The notes under the pieces were generated by a model. The model had not been told where the DNA came from, ran no database searches, and saw only the letters and a list, made by a program, of their open reading frames with translations. From NCBI RefSeq assembly GCF_014041935.1, contig NZ_CP059491.1, forward strand, positions 5,120,114 through 5,184,113: a stretch of 64,000 bases of DNA, written 5' to 3'. Numbering within the stretch: position 1 is the first letter of the stretch; each line of letters starts with the position of its first letter. Made by a program: the position numbers and the translations under genes. Shown piece by piece: positions 43,353 through 51,269 of the stretch. This stretch comes from Gordonia jinghuaiqii (GTDB lineage: Bacteria > Actinomycetota > Actinomycetes > Mycobacteriales > Mycobacteriaceae).

Positions 43353-46300
43353 CCGATATCAGACGACCCGAGGACGGCGGCAATAACGACGTGAGCTGGA
43401 ACGATGTGCCGCGCGCACCGCGATCGGGGCAACCCGGCGCGGTGCCGCCCCAGCGTCCCGAGCGCGCCGCGCCCCGTCGGATCCCGTCCGGCTCGGCCGG
43501 TGCACCGGCCGGGCCCGGGACCGGCCGGCCCATGCCTCCGACGCCGCCCCCCGCACACCGGCCGGGCCCACGACCCGCCCCCGGCGGACGCCCCGTACCG
43601 CCCGCAACGTCCCCGGGGTCGAGCGTGCTCGAGAAGCGCCGCGCCGATGCGGGCGCCCCCGACGAGGCGCCGTCCTCGACCGGCCTGGCCCGCGACTCGG
43701 ACTCGAGCATCCTGCGCACGAGCGGCTCCATCGCGATCGCCACCCTCTTCAGCCGGATCACCGGGTTCCTCCGGACCGTGCTCATCCTCGCGATGCTCGG
43801 ACCGGCGATCGCCTCGGCGTTCCAGGCCGCCGACGTGCTGCCGAACATGATCGCCGAGGTCGTCCTCGGTGCCGTGCTCACCGCGATCGTCATCCCGCTG
43901 CTCGCCCGCGCCGAAGCCGAGGATCCCGACGGCGGCGAGGGTTTCATCAACCGCATCTTCACGATCACCGTCGTGGTGCTGGGCTCGGCGACCGTCATCG
44001 CCGTCATCGCGGCCCCGCTGCTCACCTATCTCAATCTCGGTGACGGGCAGGTCGACCGGGACCTCGCGACGGCGCTCGCCTACCTGCTGTTGCCGGAGAT
44101 CCTGTTCTACGGACTCTCGGCGCTGTTCATCGCGATCCTGAACCTGCGGGGACTGTTCAAGCCCGGTGCGTGGGCGCCGGTGCTCAACAACGTCGTCCAG
44201 ATCACGACGCTCGTCCTCTACGCGGTGGTCCCCGGCGAGATCACGCTCAACCCGGTCCGGATGAGCGACCCGCAGCTCCTGGTCCTCGGTATCGGCTGCA
44301 CGCTCGGCGTGGTCCTGCAGGCGATGATCCTGGTGCCGTTCCTGCGCAAGGCAGGGATCCGCCTGCGTCTGCAGTGGGGGATCGACGCGCGGCTGCGCCA
44401 GTTCGGCAACATGGCCGTGGCCATCGTCGGCTACGTCGCACTGCTTCAGGTGGGTCTCATCGCGACCTACCGGATCGCCTCATCGGCCGACGCGTCGGGC
44501 GTCAGCATCTACTTCACCCACTGGCAGTTGCTGCAGCTGCCCTACGGGGTGCTCGGCGTCACGATCCTGACCGCGATCATGCCGCGGCTGTCGCGCAACG
44601 CCGCCGCCGACGACACCAAGGCGGTGGTCGACGACCTGTCCCTGGCCACCCGCCTCACGATGGTCGCCCTTGTCCCCATCGTGTCGTTCATGACCTTCTT
44701 CGGCCCGGCCATCGCCATCGCCGTGTTCAATTTCGGCAAGTTCGACGCGGCCACCGCCTCCCAGCTCGGTTCGGTGCTGTCGTGGGGCGCGTTCACCCTG
44801 ATCCCGTATTCGATGACCCTGGTCCAGCTCCGCGTCTTCTACGCCCGTGAGGACGCGTGGACACCAACCTTGATCGCGCTCGGGATCACCGTGGTCAAGG
44901 TCGCGTCGTCGTACCTGGGTCCGGTCCTGTTCGACGACCCGGAACTCGTCGTGCGCTGGCTCGCGCTCTCCAACGGACTCGGCTACCTGGTCGGCGCCAT
45001 CGTCGGTCATCACCTGCTGCGCCGCCGGTTGCACGGAGCCCGACTCAGCAACGTCACACGCACGACGCTGGTCAGCATCGCCGTCTCGCTCGGGGTCTCG
45101 GCGACGGTGTGGGCCGTCGCGAAGATGACCGGCCTCGACGAGATGATCGGCTGGCTCGGCAAGGTCGGGTCCGTGCTGTACCTCGGTCTGACGGCCGTGG
45201 TGGTGCTCGCGGTGACCTACGCCGGTCTGGCCGCGGCCCGCGTGCCGGATGTCGTCGCGATCGGCATGTCGGTCCGGCGTCTCCTGGGCCGGTTCATCCC
45301 GGCGCTCGCGCCGCCCCCGCAGCCCGAACGTGAACAGTCCCCGGCGATCACAGTTCAGTTTCCGCGGGTCACTGCGGACGAATCGCTCCCGTACTCTGGT
45401 CAGGTACAGGTGCTCCGCCGCTTCGACAGGGGAACCGCGACCTGGCAGTCGTACTCCGTGCACACCGGTGGCGCGATCGGCGCCGGTCGGGACGTGCGTC
45501 CCATCCCCGAACACGCGCCGGTGCCGCGAGACATCAGATACCGCAGGAGAGGAGCCCGTCGCGTGAGTGACAGTGAGGTCGACACCACTGCTCCCACCGG
45601 GCCGCCCGTCGAATCCGACGCCGGCGACACCCGGACTCCACCGACATCACAGGCCGTCCCGAACACCACGGGAGCCGCTCCGGGTGCCGCCGACACCGCT
45701 GCCGGGGGAACCGCTGCCGGCGGGACGCCCGCCGGGGCGCCCGGACCCGACGCCGCACCCAGGCGGCGCGGACCGCGCCTGATCCCCGGCGCGGCGGTCG
45801 CGGGGGGCCGCTACCGGCTCCTCGAGCAGCACGGTGGCACGCGCGGGCTGCAGTTCTGGCGTGCCCAGGACATCAATCTCGACCGCGAGGTCGGACTGAC
45901 CTTCGTCGACGCCGAGCAGCTCGCCCCGCCACCGGAGCGCGGTCAGACCGCGAAGATCTCTGACCAGGGACCGCAGGCGGTGTTGTCGCGCACCCTCCGA
46001 CTCGGACAGATCAACTCCGACGGCGTGGCCCGCGTCCTCGACGTCGTGCGCGGATCCTCGGGCGGGATCGTCGTCGCCGAATGGGTGCCGGGGTCGTCGC
46101 TCGCCGACGTCGCACGGTCACATCCGTCGCCGATCGGTGCCGCACGAGCAGTACGTTCGCTGGCCGCCGCGGCCGAGATCGCCCACCGCTCCGGCGGTGC
46201 GCTGTCCATCGACCATCCCGATCGCATCCGGATCAGCCACGACGGCAACGCCGTCCTCGCCTTCCCCGGCACCCTCGCCGGCGACGACAAGGCCTCCGAC

Positions 46301-47311
46301 GTCCGGGGACTCGGTGCCGTGCTGTACGCCTTGCTGCTCAACCGCTGGGCGCTCGATCCCGAGACCGGTTCCCGCCTGGCGACCACCGCCGACGTCACCG
46401 AACCCGTGGGCGGGATCCCGATGGCCGTGCCGGGGGATGACGGACAACCCCTCGAACCGCGCGCCGCCGATCCCGACATCCCGTTCGAGATCTCCGCCGT
46501 CGCCGCCCGTGCACTCGACGGGTCCCGAGGTATCCGGACGGCCGCCACGGTGCAGCACGTCCTGGATCAGGCGACTGTTCTCGACCTCAACACCGACATG
46601 CTCCCGGCGATCACCGACGCCGATGCGCCGCCACCGGTGACGGTCACTCCTCGGTTGGGCAGCGGTGAGGACAAGCCTCCGCGTCGGAATGTGGCGCTGC
46701 TGATCGGTGCCGGTCTGCTGGCGCTGTTCATCGTCATCGCACTGATCCTGAGCGCCACCAACATCTTCGGCGGAAGCGACGGATCCAGCGACATCGACTC
46801 GATCATCACCACCAGCGAGCCTGCCCCCACCCCGACCGCGGGCCCACCGAACAGTCCGCCGGCCGACGCCGCCCCGCAGCCGATCCCGCTGACCGCGGTG
46901 AGCGTGGTGGACTTCTCCTCACAGCCGCCGGACAACTCGGCCAATGTCGGCAACGTGATCACCGGAGCCGCCCCTCCGTGGCAGACGGACAACTATCGGG
47001 GCAAACCCGACTTCGGCGGTCTCAAGTCCGGGCTGGGCCTGATGTTCGATCTCGGCAGCGAGCGGGCGGTGAAGACGGTGACGATCGAGAGCCCCACTCC
47101 CGGCATCGATGTGGAGATCCGCACCTCGCCGGGCGCGAAGCCCGCGTTCACCCGGACCACTCCGGTGGCCGCCGGACGGGTCGAGCGTTCGACGACCATC
47201 GAGATCCCCGTGCCGCAACGCGGCCGCTACGTGATGGTGTGGATCACGAGCCTCCCGAGTGCGCCCGGCGGTTATCAGGCCGAGATCTCGCGCGTCACGA
47301 TGGCCGGCTGA
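43349..47311 (+). CDS. murJ: MurJ lipid II flippase fused to a cytoplasmic pseudokinase and extracellular domain
   Basis: A protein of 1320 residues. A Pro-rich region (1-118) precedes a MurJ/MviN core of 14 helices (about 122-650; ATLFSRITGFLRTVLILAML). A kinase-fold domain follows at about 806-1075 but is a pseudokinase: the lysine strand reads REVGLTFVD, the catalytic loop is HRSGGALSIDHPDRIRIS, and no DFG is present. A single helix (1114-1140) leads to an extracellular beta-sandwich (about 1188-1320; TDNYRGKPDFGGLKSGLGL). The arrangement matches Rv3910, where a phosphorylated pseudokinase recruits FhaA to control lipid II export. ATG 43349 overlaps the upstream stop as ATGA. The 3' end overlaps the antisense hydroxylase frame. 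Confidence 0.92.
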   Translation: MTDIRRPEDGGNNDVSWNDVPRAPRSGQPGAVPPQRPERAAPRRIPSGSAGAPAGPGTGRPMPPTPPPAHRPGPRPAPGGRPVPPATSPGSSVLEKRRADAGAPDEAPSSTGLARDSDSSILRTSGSIAIATLFSRITGFLRTVLILAMLGPAIASAFQAADVLPNMIAEVVLGAVLTAIVIPLLARAEAEDPDGGEGFINRIFTITVVVLGSATVIAVIAAPLLTYLNLGDGQVDRDLATALAYLLLPEILFYGLSALFIAILNLRGLFKPGAWAPVLNNVVQITTLVLYAVVPGEITLNPVRMSDPQLLVLGIGCTLGVVLQAMILVPFLRKAGIRLRLQWGIDARLRQFGNMAVAIVGYVALLQVGLIATYRIASSADASGVSIYFTHWQLLQLPYGVLGVTILTAIMPRLSRNAAADDTKAVVDDLSLATRLTMVALVPIVSFMTFFGPAIAIAVFNFGKFDAATASQLGSVLSWGAFTLIPYSMTLVQLRVFYAREDAWTPTLIALGITVVKVASSYLGPVLFDDPELVVRWLALSNGLGYLVGAIVGHHLLRRRLHGARLSNVTRTTLVSIAVSLGVSATVWAVAKMTGLDEMIGWLGKVGSVLYLGLTAVVVLAVTYAGLAAARVPDVVAIGMSVRRLLGRFIPALAPPPQPEREQSPAITVQFPRVTADESLPYSGQVQVLRRFDRGTATWQSYSVHTGGAIGAGRDVRPIPEHAPVPRDIRYRRRGARRVSDSEVDTTAPTGPPVESDAGDTRTPPTSQAVPNTTGAAPGAADTAAGGTAAGGTPAGAPGPDAAPRRRGPRLIPGAAVAGGRYRLLEQHGGTRGLQFWRAQDINLDREVGLTFVDAEQLAPPPERGQTAKISDQGPQAVLSRTLRLGQINSDGVARVLDVVRGSSGGIVVAEWVPGSSLADVARSHPSPIGAARAVRSLAAAAEIAHRSGGALSIDHPDRIRISHDGNAVLAFPGTLAGDDKASDVRGLGAVLYALLLNRWALDPETGSRLATTADVTEPVGGIPMAVPGDDGQPLEPRAADPDIPFEISAVAARALDGSRGIRTAATVQHVLDQATVLDLNTDMLPAITDADAPPPVTVTPRLGSGEDKPPRRNVALLIGAGLLALFIVIALILSATNIFGGSDGSSDIDSIITTSEPAPTPTAGPPNSPPADAAPQPIPLTAVSVVDFSSQPPDNSANVGNVITGAAPPWQTDNYRGKPDFGGLKSGLGLMFDLGSERAVKTVTIESPTPGIDVEIRTSPGAKPAFTRTTPVAAGRVERSTTIEIPVPQRGRYVMVWITSLPSAPGGYQAEISRVTMAG

Positions 47312-48283
47312 GCTCGGGCGACTCCGCGGTCTGCGCCGTGGCCCGGGGAGCCCACCCGGGTGGCCCGAAGATGTAGCCCAGGCGTGCCCGCCAGCTCGTC
47401 GTCGACCGCACATCACGCGCGATGGCCGCACATCACGCGCGATGGCCGCATACTCGTGGGTTTGCAGACGCCAGATGTTGTAGGTGTCAACCGGTTTGGT
47501 GAGTCCGTAACGCGGGCGTCGTACCTCGGGCGCGAACGAGCCGAACAGGCGGTCCCAGATGATGAGCACGCCACCGTAGTTGCGGTCGAGGTACTCCGGG
47601 TCGCGGCCGTGATGCACTCGGTGGTGCGAGGGGGTGTTGAACACGAGCTCGAAGGGCGCCCACATGGTTCCGATGCGCTCGGTGTGGATCCAGAACTGGT
47701 AGATCAGGCTGAGCGAATACGCGAAGAACACCAGGGCCGGTGGCACCCCGAGGAGGGGCAGCGGCAGCCACATCAGCACCGCGGCACTGATGTTCCACTT
47801 CTGGCGCAGCGCGGTGGCGAAGTTGAAGTACTCGCTGGAGTGATGGGCTTGATGCGTGGCCCAGACGAGGCGCACACGGTGGGAGGTCCGGTGACTCCAG
47901 TAGAAGAGGAAGTCCACTCCGACGAGTGCGATCACCCACGTGTACCACTTGTCGGTGGGGAGTTGCCAGGGAGCCACGTAGGCGAAAAGCGCTGTGTAGG
48001 CGAGCAACCCGAGGGATTTCCAGAAGGCACTGGTAGCGATCGAGACCAGCCCCATCAGCACGCTGGAACGCGCGTCGCGCGACTCGTACGCGCCGGCCGG
48101 GAACTGCCGGTCGGTCGCCCGCGGCGCATCGTCTCGCGTGTTCTCGTTGTCCGGCGTGTTCTCGTTGCTGTGATCGTGCTCGAGTTTCGCGGCGGCGAAC
48201 CACTCGATGGCGAGCATCGTGACGAAGAACGGGATCGCGAGCACAGTCGGCTCACGCATGGGCTCCGGCAAGAACTCCAACAC
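46919..48283 (-). CDS. Fatty acid hydroxylase / sterol desaturase family protein, C-terminus frameshifted
   Basis: As it stands the frame encodes 454 residues; the first 300 or so are a normal membrane di-iron hydroxylase with histidine boxes HRTSHR, HQAHHSSE and HHRVHHGRD. After HEYAAIARDVR the frame enters a 20-bp tandem duplication at 47406-47450 and then reads about 150 residues of antisense murJ. Removing one copy restores STTSWRARLGYIFGPPGW and a stop at 47297-47295, the normal family end. The enzyme core is intact; the tail is not. GTG 48283 has GGGAG at 48295-48291, 7 nt upstream. A TetR gene and its probable operators are divergent. The frameshift may be real or an assembly artefact. 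Confidence 0.75.
   Translation of the reverse strand: MLEFLPEPMREPTVLAIPFFVTMLAIEWFAAAKLEHDHSNENTPDNENTRDDAPRATDRQFPAGAYESRDARSSVLMGLVSIATSAFWKSLGLLAYTALFAYVAPWQLPTDKWYTWVIALVGVDFLFYWSHRTSHRVRLVWATHQAHHSSEYFNFATALRQKWNISAAVLMWLPLPLLGVPPALVFFAYSLSLIYQFWIHTERIGTMWAPFELVFNTPSHHRVHHGRDPEYLDRNYGGVLIIWDRLFGSFAPEVRRPRYGLTKPVDTYNIWRLQTHEYAAIARDVRPSRVMCGRRRAGGHAWATSSGHPGGLPGPRRRPRSRPSSAGHRDARDLGLITAGRTREARDPHHHVAAALRHGDLDGRRTLDPSGGHRSGPGERGLRARRGADLHIDAGSGALDRHRLHRPLAAEIEHQAQPGLETAEVGFAPIVVRLPRRGGSGDHVADIGRVVRRL
47406..47450. repeat. 20-bp tandem duplication causing frameshift in hydroxylase gene
   Basis: The unit CATCACGCGCGATGGCCGCA occurs twice in perfect tandem (47411-47430, 47431-47450), and the five bases before it (CCGCA, 47406-47410) repeat the unit's end. 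The extra 20 bp shift the minus-strand frame by two bases near the 3' end of the hydroxylase gene. Slippage of such a repeat could restore the frame. Confidence 0.9.
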
Positions 48284-48307
48284 CGCACAACTCCCTACTG
48301 CATCATC

Positions 48308-48352
48308 TGACACGCCTACATGTCACTTTGATTCTGACAAGGTATCGTGTCA
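48308..48352. promoter_or_regulatory. Two TGACA-N8-TGTCA operators between hydroxylase and tetR genes
   Basis: TGACA-N8-TGTCA occurs at 48308-48325 and again at 48335-48352 (the second extended to CTGACA/TGTCAG at 48334-48353). The two 18-bp palindromes are centred 27 bp apart in the 115-bp gap between the divergent hydroxylase and TetR genes. Dyads of this size and spacing are typical of TetR-family binding sites, so the divergent TetR protein probably represses both genes from here. Confidence 0.7.
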
Positions 48353-48398
48353 GAAGTTGCGTGTAAAGACCTTGGGAATCATGAGGGGGAGTCGACGG

Positions 48399-49223
48399 GT
48401 GTCCGGAACAGCCGAAGCCGCGGGATCCGACGACGGTGCCGCGCCCGGACGTCGCTATGGGGGAGCCGATCCCACCGAGAGGCGGGACCGTCGTCGAGCT
48501 GCACTGATCGCGGCCGGCCTCGACGTCTTCGGCACCGAGGGCTACGCCAAAGCATCGGTGAAGAGCGTCTGCGAGAGCGCCGGACTGACCCAGCGCTACT
48601 TCTACGAGTCGTTCTCCGACCGTGCGGATCTGCTCGTCGCGGTGTACGACGATTGTGTCGCCTTCGTACGCTCGGCGACGGTCGGCGCGGTCGCGCAGTT
48701 CCTCGACCACCGGCTCGCCACCACAAGTGCCGGGGACGCGACCGCGGAGACCCCGGAGAACGCCACCCGATCACAGACCGGCAGCACCGACCCCGACGGC
48801 CCCAATCCCCATGAGTTCGATCCCGAAGGCATTGCGCCGGAGCATGTTCCGGACGCCGCCCGCGCAGCACTGGGTGCTTTCATGTCGTCGCTCTCCGAAG
48901 ATCCCCGACGTGCGCGCGTGATGCTCGTGGAGGTCGTCGGGGTGACCCCGGAGATCGAACAGGTCCGTATGCGCGCCATCCACGGATGGGCGGAGCTGAT
49001 CCTGACACTCGCGCGTGGGTCCCGTCCGCCGTCGCACCGGCAGCGCCTGGCCTCCGTCGGACTGGTCGGCGCCGTGACCCAGCTACTCGTCGACTGGTAC
49101 GTCGCCGGCGAGGAAAACGTCGATCCCGCCCACCAGCAGCCGACGCAACGCGAGACCCTCCCGGAGATCCTCGACGTGTGCGTCGAACTCTTTGTCGCGG
49201 CATACGAACGGCTGTTGACCTGA
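48399..49223 (+). CDS. TetR-family regulator divergent from the fatty acid hydroxylase
   Basis: A protein of 274 residues. The helix-turn-helix is GLDVFGTEGYAKASVKSVCESAGLTQRYFYESFSDRADL (about 40-78). An Asp/Glu/Pro-rich insert (DATAETPENATRSQTGSTD) at about 115-150 is unusual and lies in the ligand-domain region. GTG 48399 has GAGGGGGAG at 48383-48391, 7 nt upstream; ATG 48381 in the same frame is the alternative. It is transcribed away from the hydroxylase gene across two matched dyads, so it is the likely regulator of that gene. The ligand is unknown, possibly a fatty acid or acyl-CoA. Confidence 0.82.
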   Translation: MSGTAEAAGSDDGAAPGRRYGGADPTERRDRRRAALIAAGLDVFGTEGYAKASVKSVCESAGLTQRYFYESFSDRADLLVAVYDDCVAFVRSATVGAVAQFLDHRLATTSAGDATAETPENATRSQTGSTDPDGPNPHEFDPEGIAPEHVPDAARAALGAFMSSLSEDPRRARVMLVEVVGVTPEIEQVRMRAIHGWAELILTLARGSRPPSHRQRLASVGLVGAVTQLLVDWYVAGEENVDPAHQQPTQRETLPEILDVCVELFVAAYERLLT

Positions 49224-49295
49224 CGCCGCGTCGAATTCGTTCGCGCAGCGGGAACACCACGCGCACGTGTCCGCGGCACTCGACGTCATCGAATA

Positions 49296-49316
49296 CCGCG
49301 GCGTCGAACGCCGCGG
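49296..49316 (+). terminator. GC-rich hairpin downstream of tetR
   Basis: CCGCGGCGT (49296-49304) pairs perfectly with ACGCCGCGG (49308-49316) across a 3-nt loop, 73 bp past the tetR stop. No T-run follows, so it would be an intrinsic terminator of the actinobacterial T-poor kind, or simply a stable leader hairpin before sigM. Confidence 0.4.
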
Positions 49317-49470
49317 CGCCGATCCGCCCCCGGAGAATCAGCTCGTCGCCCTTGCGCACACCCTGAGCACACCGCGCCCGATCCCTGCACACTCCGTGGG
49401 AGGCGAAGGGCCTGTACACACTTCGGCGCGAGACCCGATGGTGGTCTCGGGTCTCCACTACTCTCAGCGC

Positions 49471-50037
49471 ATGCCCGGGGGGAATGACGCAACCGACATG
49501 CGTACCGACGAGCAACTCCTGCGCGCCCATCTCGCCGGCGACCCGCATGCGTTCGCCGACCTGATCAACCGCCACGTCGACTATCTGTGGTCGGTCGCCC
49601 TGCGTACCAGCAACAATCCCGAGGACGCCGCGGACGCCTTGCAGGACGCGTTGTTCGCCGCTCATCGGACAGCCCAGGACTTCCGGTCCGACGCCAAGCT
49701 GACGAGCTGGCTGCACCGGATAGTCGTCAACGCCTGTCTCGACCGGATTCGGCGCAACAAGGTCCGCAAGACCGTTCCCCTCCCCGAATGGGACGTACTG
49801 CCCATCGCCGACACCGCCGACGACATTGCCGCCGTCGACCTCTCGGTGTCCATCGGTCGTGCCCTGCACGTGCTGCCGGCCGGTCAGCGCGCCGCCATCG
49901 TCGCCGTCGACATCGAGGGTTACTCCGTGGCGGAGGCCGCGACGATCCTGGGGGTCGCCGAGGGCACCATCAAGAGCCGGTGTGCGCGTGGCCGTCTGAA
50001 ACTGGCACAGGTCCTCGGCCATCTCCGGGAACACTGA
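49471..50037 (+). CDS. sigM: ECF RNA polymerase sigma factor SigM
   Basis: A protein of 188 residues. Region 2 (DEQLLRAHLAGDPHAFADLINRHVDYLWSVALRTSNNPEDAADALQDALFAAHRTAQDFR) and region 4 (LPAGQRAAIVAVDIEGYSVAEAATILGVAEGTIKSRCARGRLKLAQVLGHL) are complete, with SWLHRIVVNACLDRIRR between, closely as in mycobacterial SigM. Its place between murJ and trxB is the conserved one (Rv3911). It directs RNA polymerase to an envelope-stress regulon and is held by the anti-sigma protein encoded next. The start is uncertain: ATG 49471 is used here, ATG 49498 and ATG 49438 are also in frame, and none has a good ribosome-binding site. Confidence 0.88.
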   Translation: MPGGNDATDMRTDEQLLRAHLAGDPHAFADLINRHVDYLWSVALRTSNNPEDAADALQDALFAAHRTAQDFRSDAKLTSWLHRIVVNACLDRIRRNKVRKTVPLPEWDVLPIADTADDIAAVDLSVSIGRALHVLPAGQRAAIVAVDIEGYSVAEAATILGVAEGTIKSRCARGRLKLAQVLGHLREH

Positions 50038-50110
50038 GAGGGTCGGACAGTGCAAGACCATGACGTGAAACCGCTCTGCACCAAGCAGTTACGCGCCGCT
50101 CCGAAAGGGC

Positions 50111-50136
50111 GGAACCGAATCGGTCCGAGGCGCGTC
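50111..50136 (+). promoter_or_regulatory. ECF-type (SigM-like) promoter before the anti-sigma gene
   Basis: GGAAC (50111-50115), a 17-bp spacer and CGTC (50133-50136) match the GGAAC-N16-18-CGTC form described for mycobacterial SigM-like ECF promoters. It lies 115 bp before the anti-sigma start and after the sigM stop, so SigM could drive its own inhibitor separately from its own gene. Confidence 0.5.
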
Positions 50137-50251
50137 CAAGTATCCGACGACCACCGACAGCCGGGTTGACCACGGCAACCGCCTTCGGCCCACCCACCAC
50201 ACGAGACCCACCGCAGAAGACGCCTGAGCACCGGAATGGAAGACTGACACC

Positions 50252-51103
50252 ATGACCCCGCGGGGACCAGACGACAACGAGTCCGGGGATCTACCCGATC
50301 CGCCGTACTCGGTGGAAATGCTCGCCGACTTCCACGCCGGGGTGCTGTCCGGACGCACGACCGCACACATCCGGGCCCGGATCGTCGATGATGCTGCGGC
50401 ACAGGAGATCCTGTCCGCACTGGACCGGACCGCCGAGGACCTGCGCGGCGCGCGGCCGGAGATCGTGCCGACTCCCGATTCTGTTCGTGCCGACGTCGAC
50501 GCCACCCTCGCCATGCTCGGCGGAGACCGTACCCACGCCACCGCACCGTTCCACACCGCACCGTTCCACACCGCGGCCACACCCGAGCACGCGCCTGATG
50601 ACTCCACGCCGGGCGGTCCGGTTTCGCCGACCGACCTGCACGCCGCGCGACGCAGTCGAACCCGTCGCACACCCGCGGTCGGCATCCTGCTCGCCGCCGC
50701 GGCTGTCGTCCTGATCGCGGTCGGTTCCTTCGGGGTGCTGCGCCTCACCGGCTCGCCCGCAGACCAGCCCGCGCCCCCGCAGGCCCAACCCACATCGAGC
50801 TTGCCCACATCGAGCCGATCCACCCTGGCTCCCGGCGGTTCTGTCGCCGCGCTGTCGGTACTCGGCAGAACCGATGGAGCGCCGTTCGGATCGGTCGCCG
50901 CTCTCCGGCGCTGCACCGCCGCCCACCTCATCCCGGTACAGGTCGTCATCGTCGGATCCGGGCAGATCATGGTCGACGGTGAACCCGCCGCGGCGATCCT
51001 GCTGTCGACCGGTGTCGCCGGGCGTTTCGACGCCCTGATCGTCGGACTCGACTGTGACATCGGCAACCCGGCTCTGATCTCGCGAGCAATCATCGGCGGC
51101 TGA
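50252..51103 (+). CDS. rsmA: SigM anti-sigma factor (RsmA-like membrane protein)
   Basis: A protein of 283 residues. The cytoplasmic N-terminal part (about 1-75; PPYSVEMLADFHAGVLSGRTTAHIRARIVDD) is a helical anti-sigma-type domain without the zinc motif. One membrane helix lies at about 143-163 (RTPAVGILLAAAAVVLIAVGSFGVLRL), and an extracellular domain of about 100 residues follows, rich in Val/Ala/Gly. A short duplicated ATAPFHTAPFHTA stretch precedes the helix. Position right after sigM and the topology match Rv3912. It should bind SigM at the membrane until an outside signal leads to its release or proteolysis. Confidence 0.8.
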   Translation: MTPRGPDDNESGDLPDPPYSVEMLADFHAGVLSGRTTAHIRARIVDDAAAQEILSALDRTAEDLRGARPEIVPTPDSVRADVDATLAMLGGDRTHATAPFHTAPFHTAATPEHAPDDSTPGGPVSPTDLHAARRSRTRRTPAVGILLAAAAVVLIAVGSFGVLRLTGSPADQPAPPQAQPTSSLPTSSRSTLAPGGSVAALSVLGRTDGAPFGSVAALRRCTAAHLIPVQVVIVGSGQIMVDGEPAAAILLSTGVAGRFDALIVGLDCDIGNPALISRAIIGG

Positions 51104-51177
51104 CCCGCAGCGGACATGCGCCGGCCGCCCCGGTCCCGCCGAGACCGGAGAAACCGGTCACCACCACCGACCACACC

Positions 51178-51204
51178 GGGAACATCTCCGCCTACCCTTG
51201 TGTT
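51178..51204 (+). promoter_or_regulatory. SigH/SigR-type promoter of trxB-trxA
   Basis: GGGAAC (51178-51183), an 18-bp spacer and GTT (51202-51204) match the GGGAA(T/C)-N18-GTT promoter of the thiol-oxidative-stress sigma factors SigR (Streptomyces) and SigH (Mycobacterium), which are known to drive trxBA in those genera. It is 66 bp before the trxB ATG. Confidence 0.65.
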
Positions 51205-51269
51205 GAAGCACCCGTGACACCGCCGGCACCACCCGGCGGACCACGCGACACCCACAGCACGGAGGACGG

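Noticed and set aside
49249..49290. GGGAAC at about 49249 as an ECF promoter for sigM
   Set aside because: No CGTC or GTT lies at 16-18 bp spacing; the nearest CGTC is about 28 bp away.
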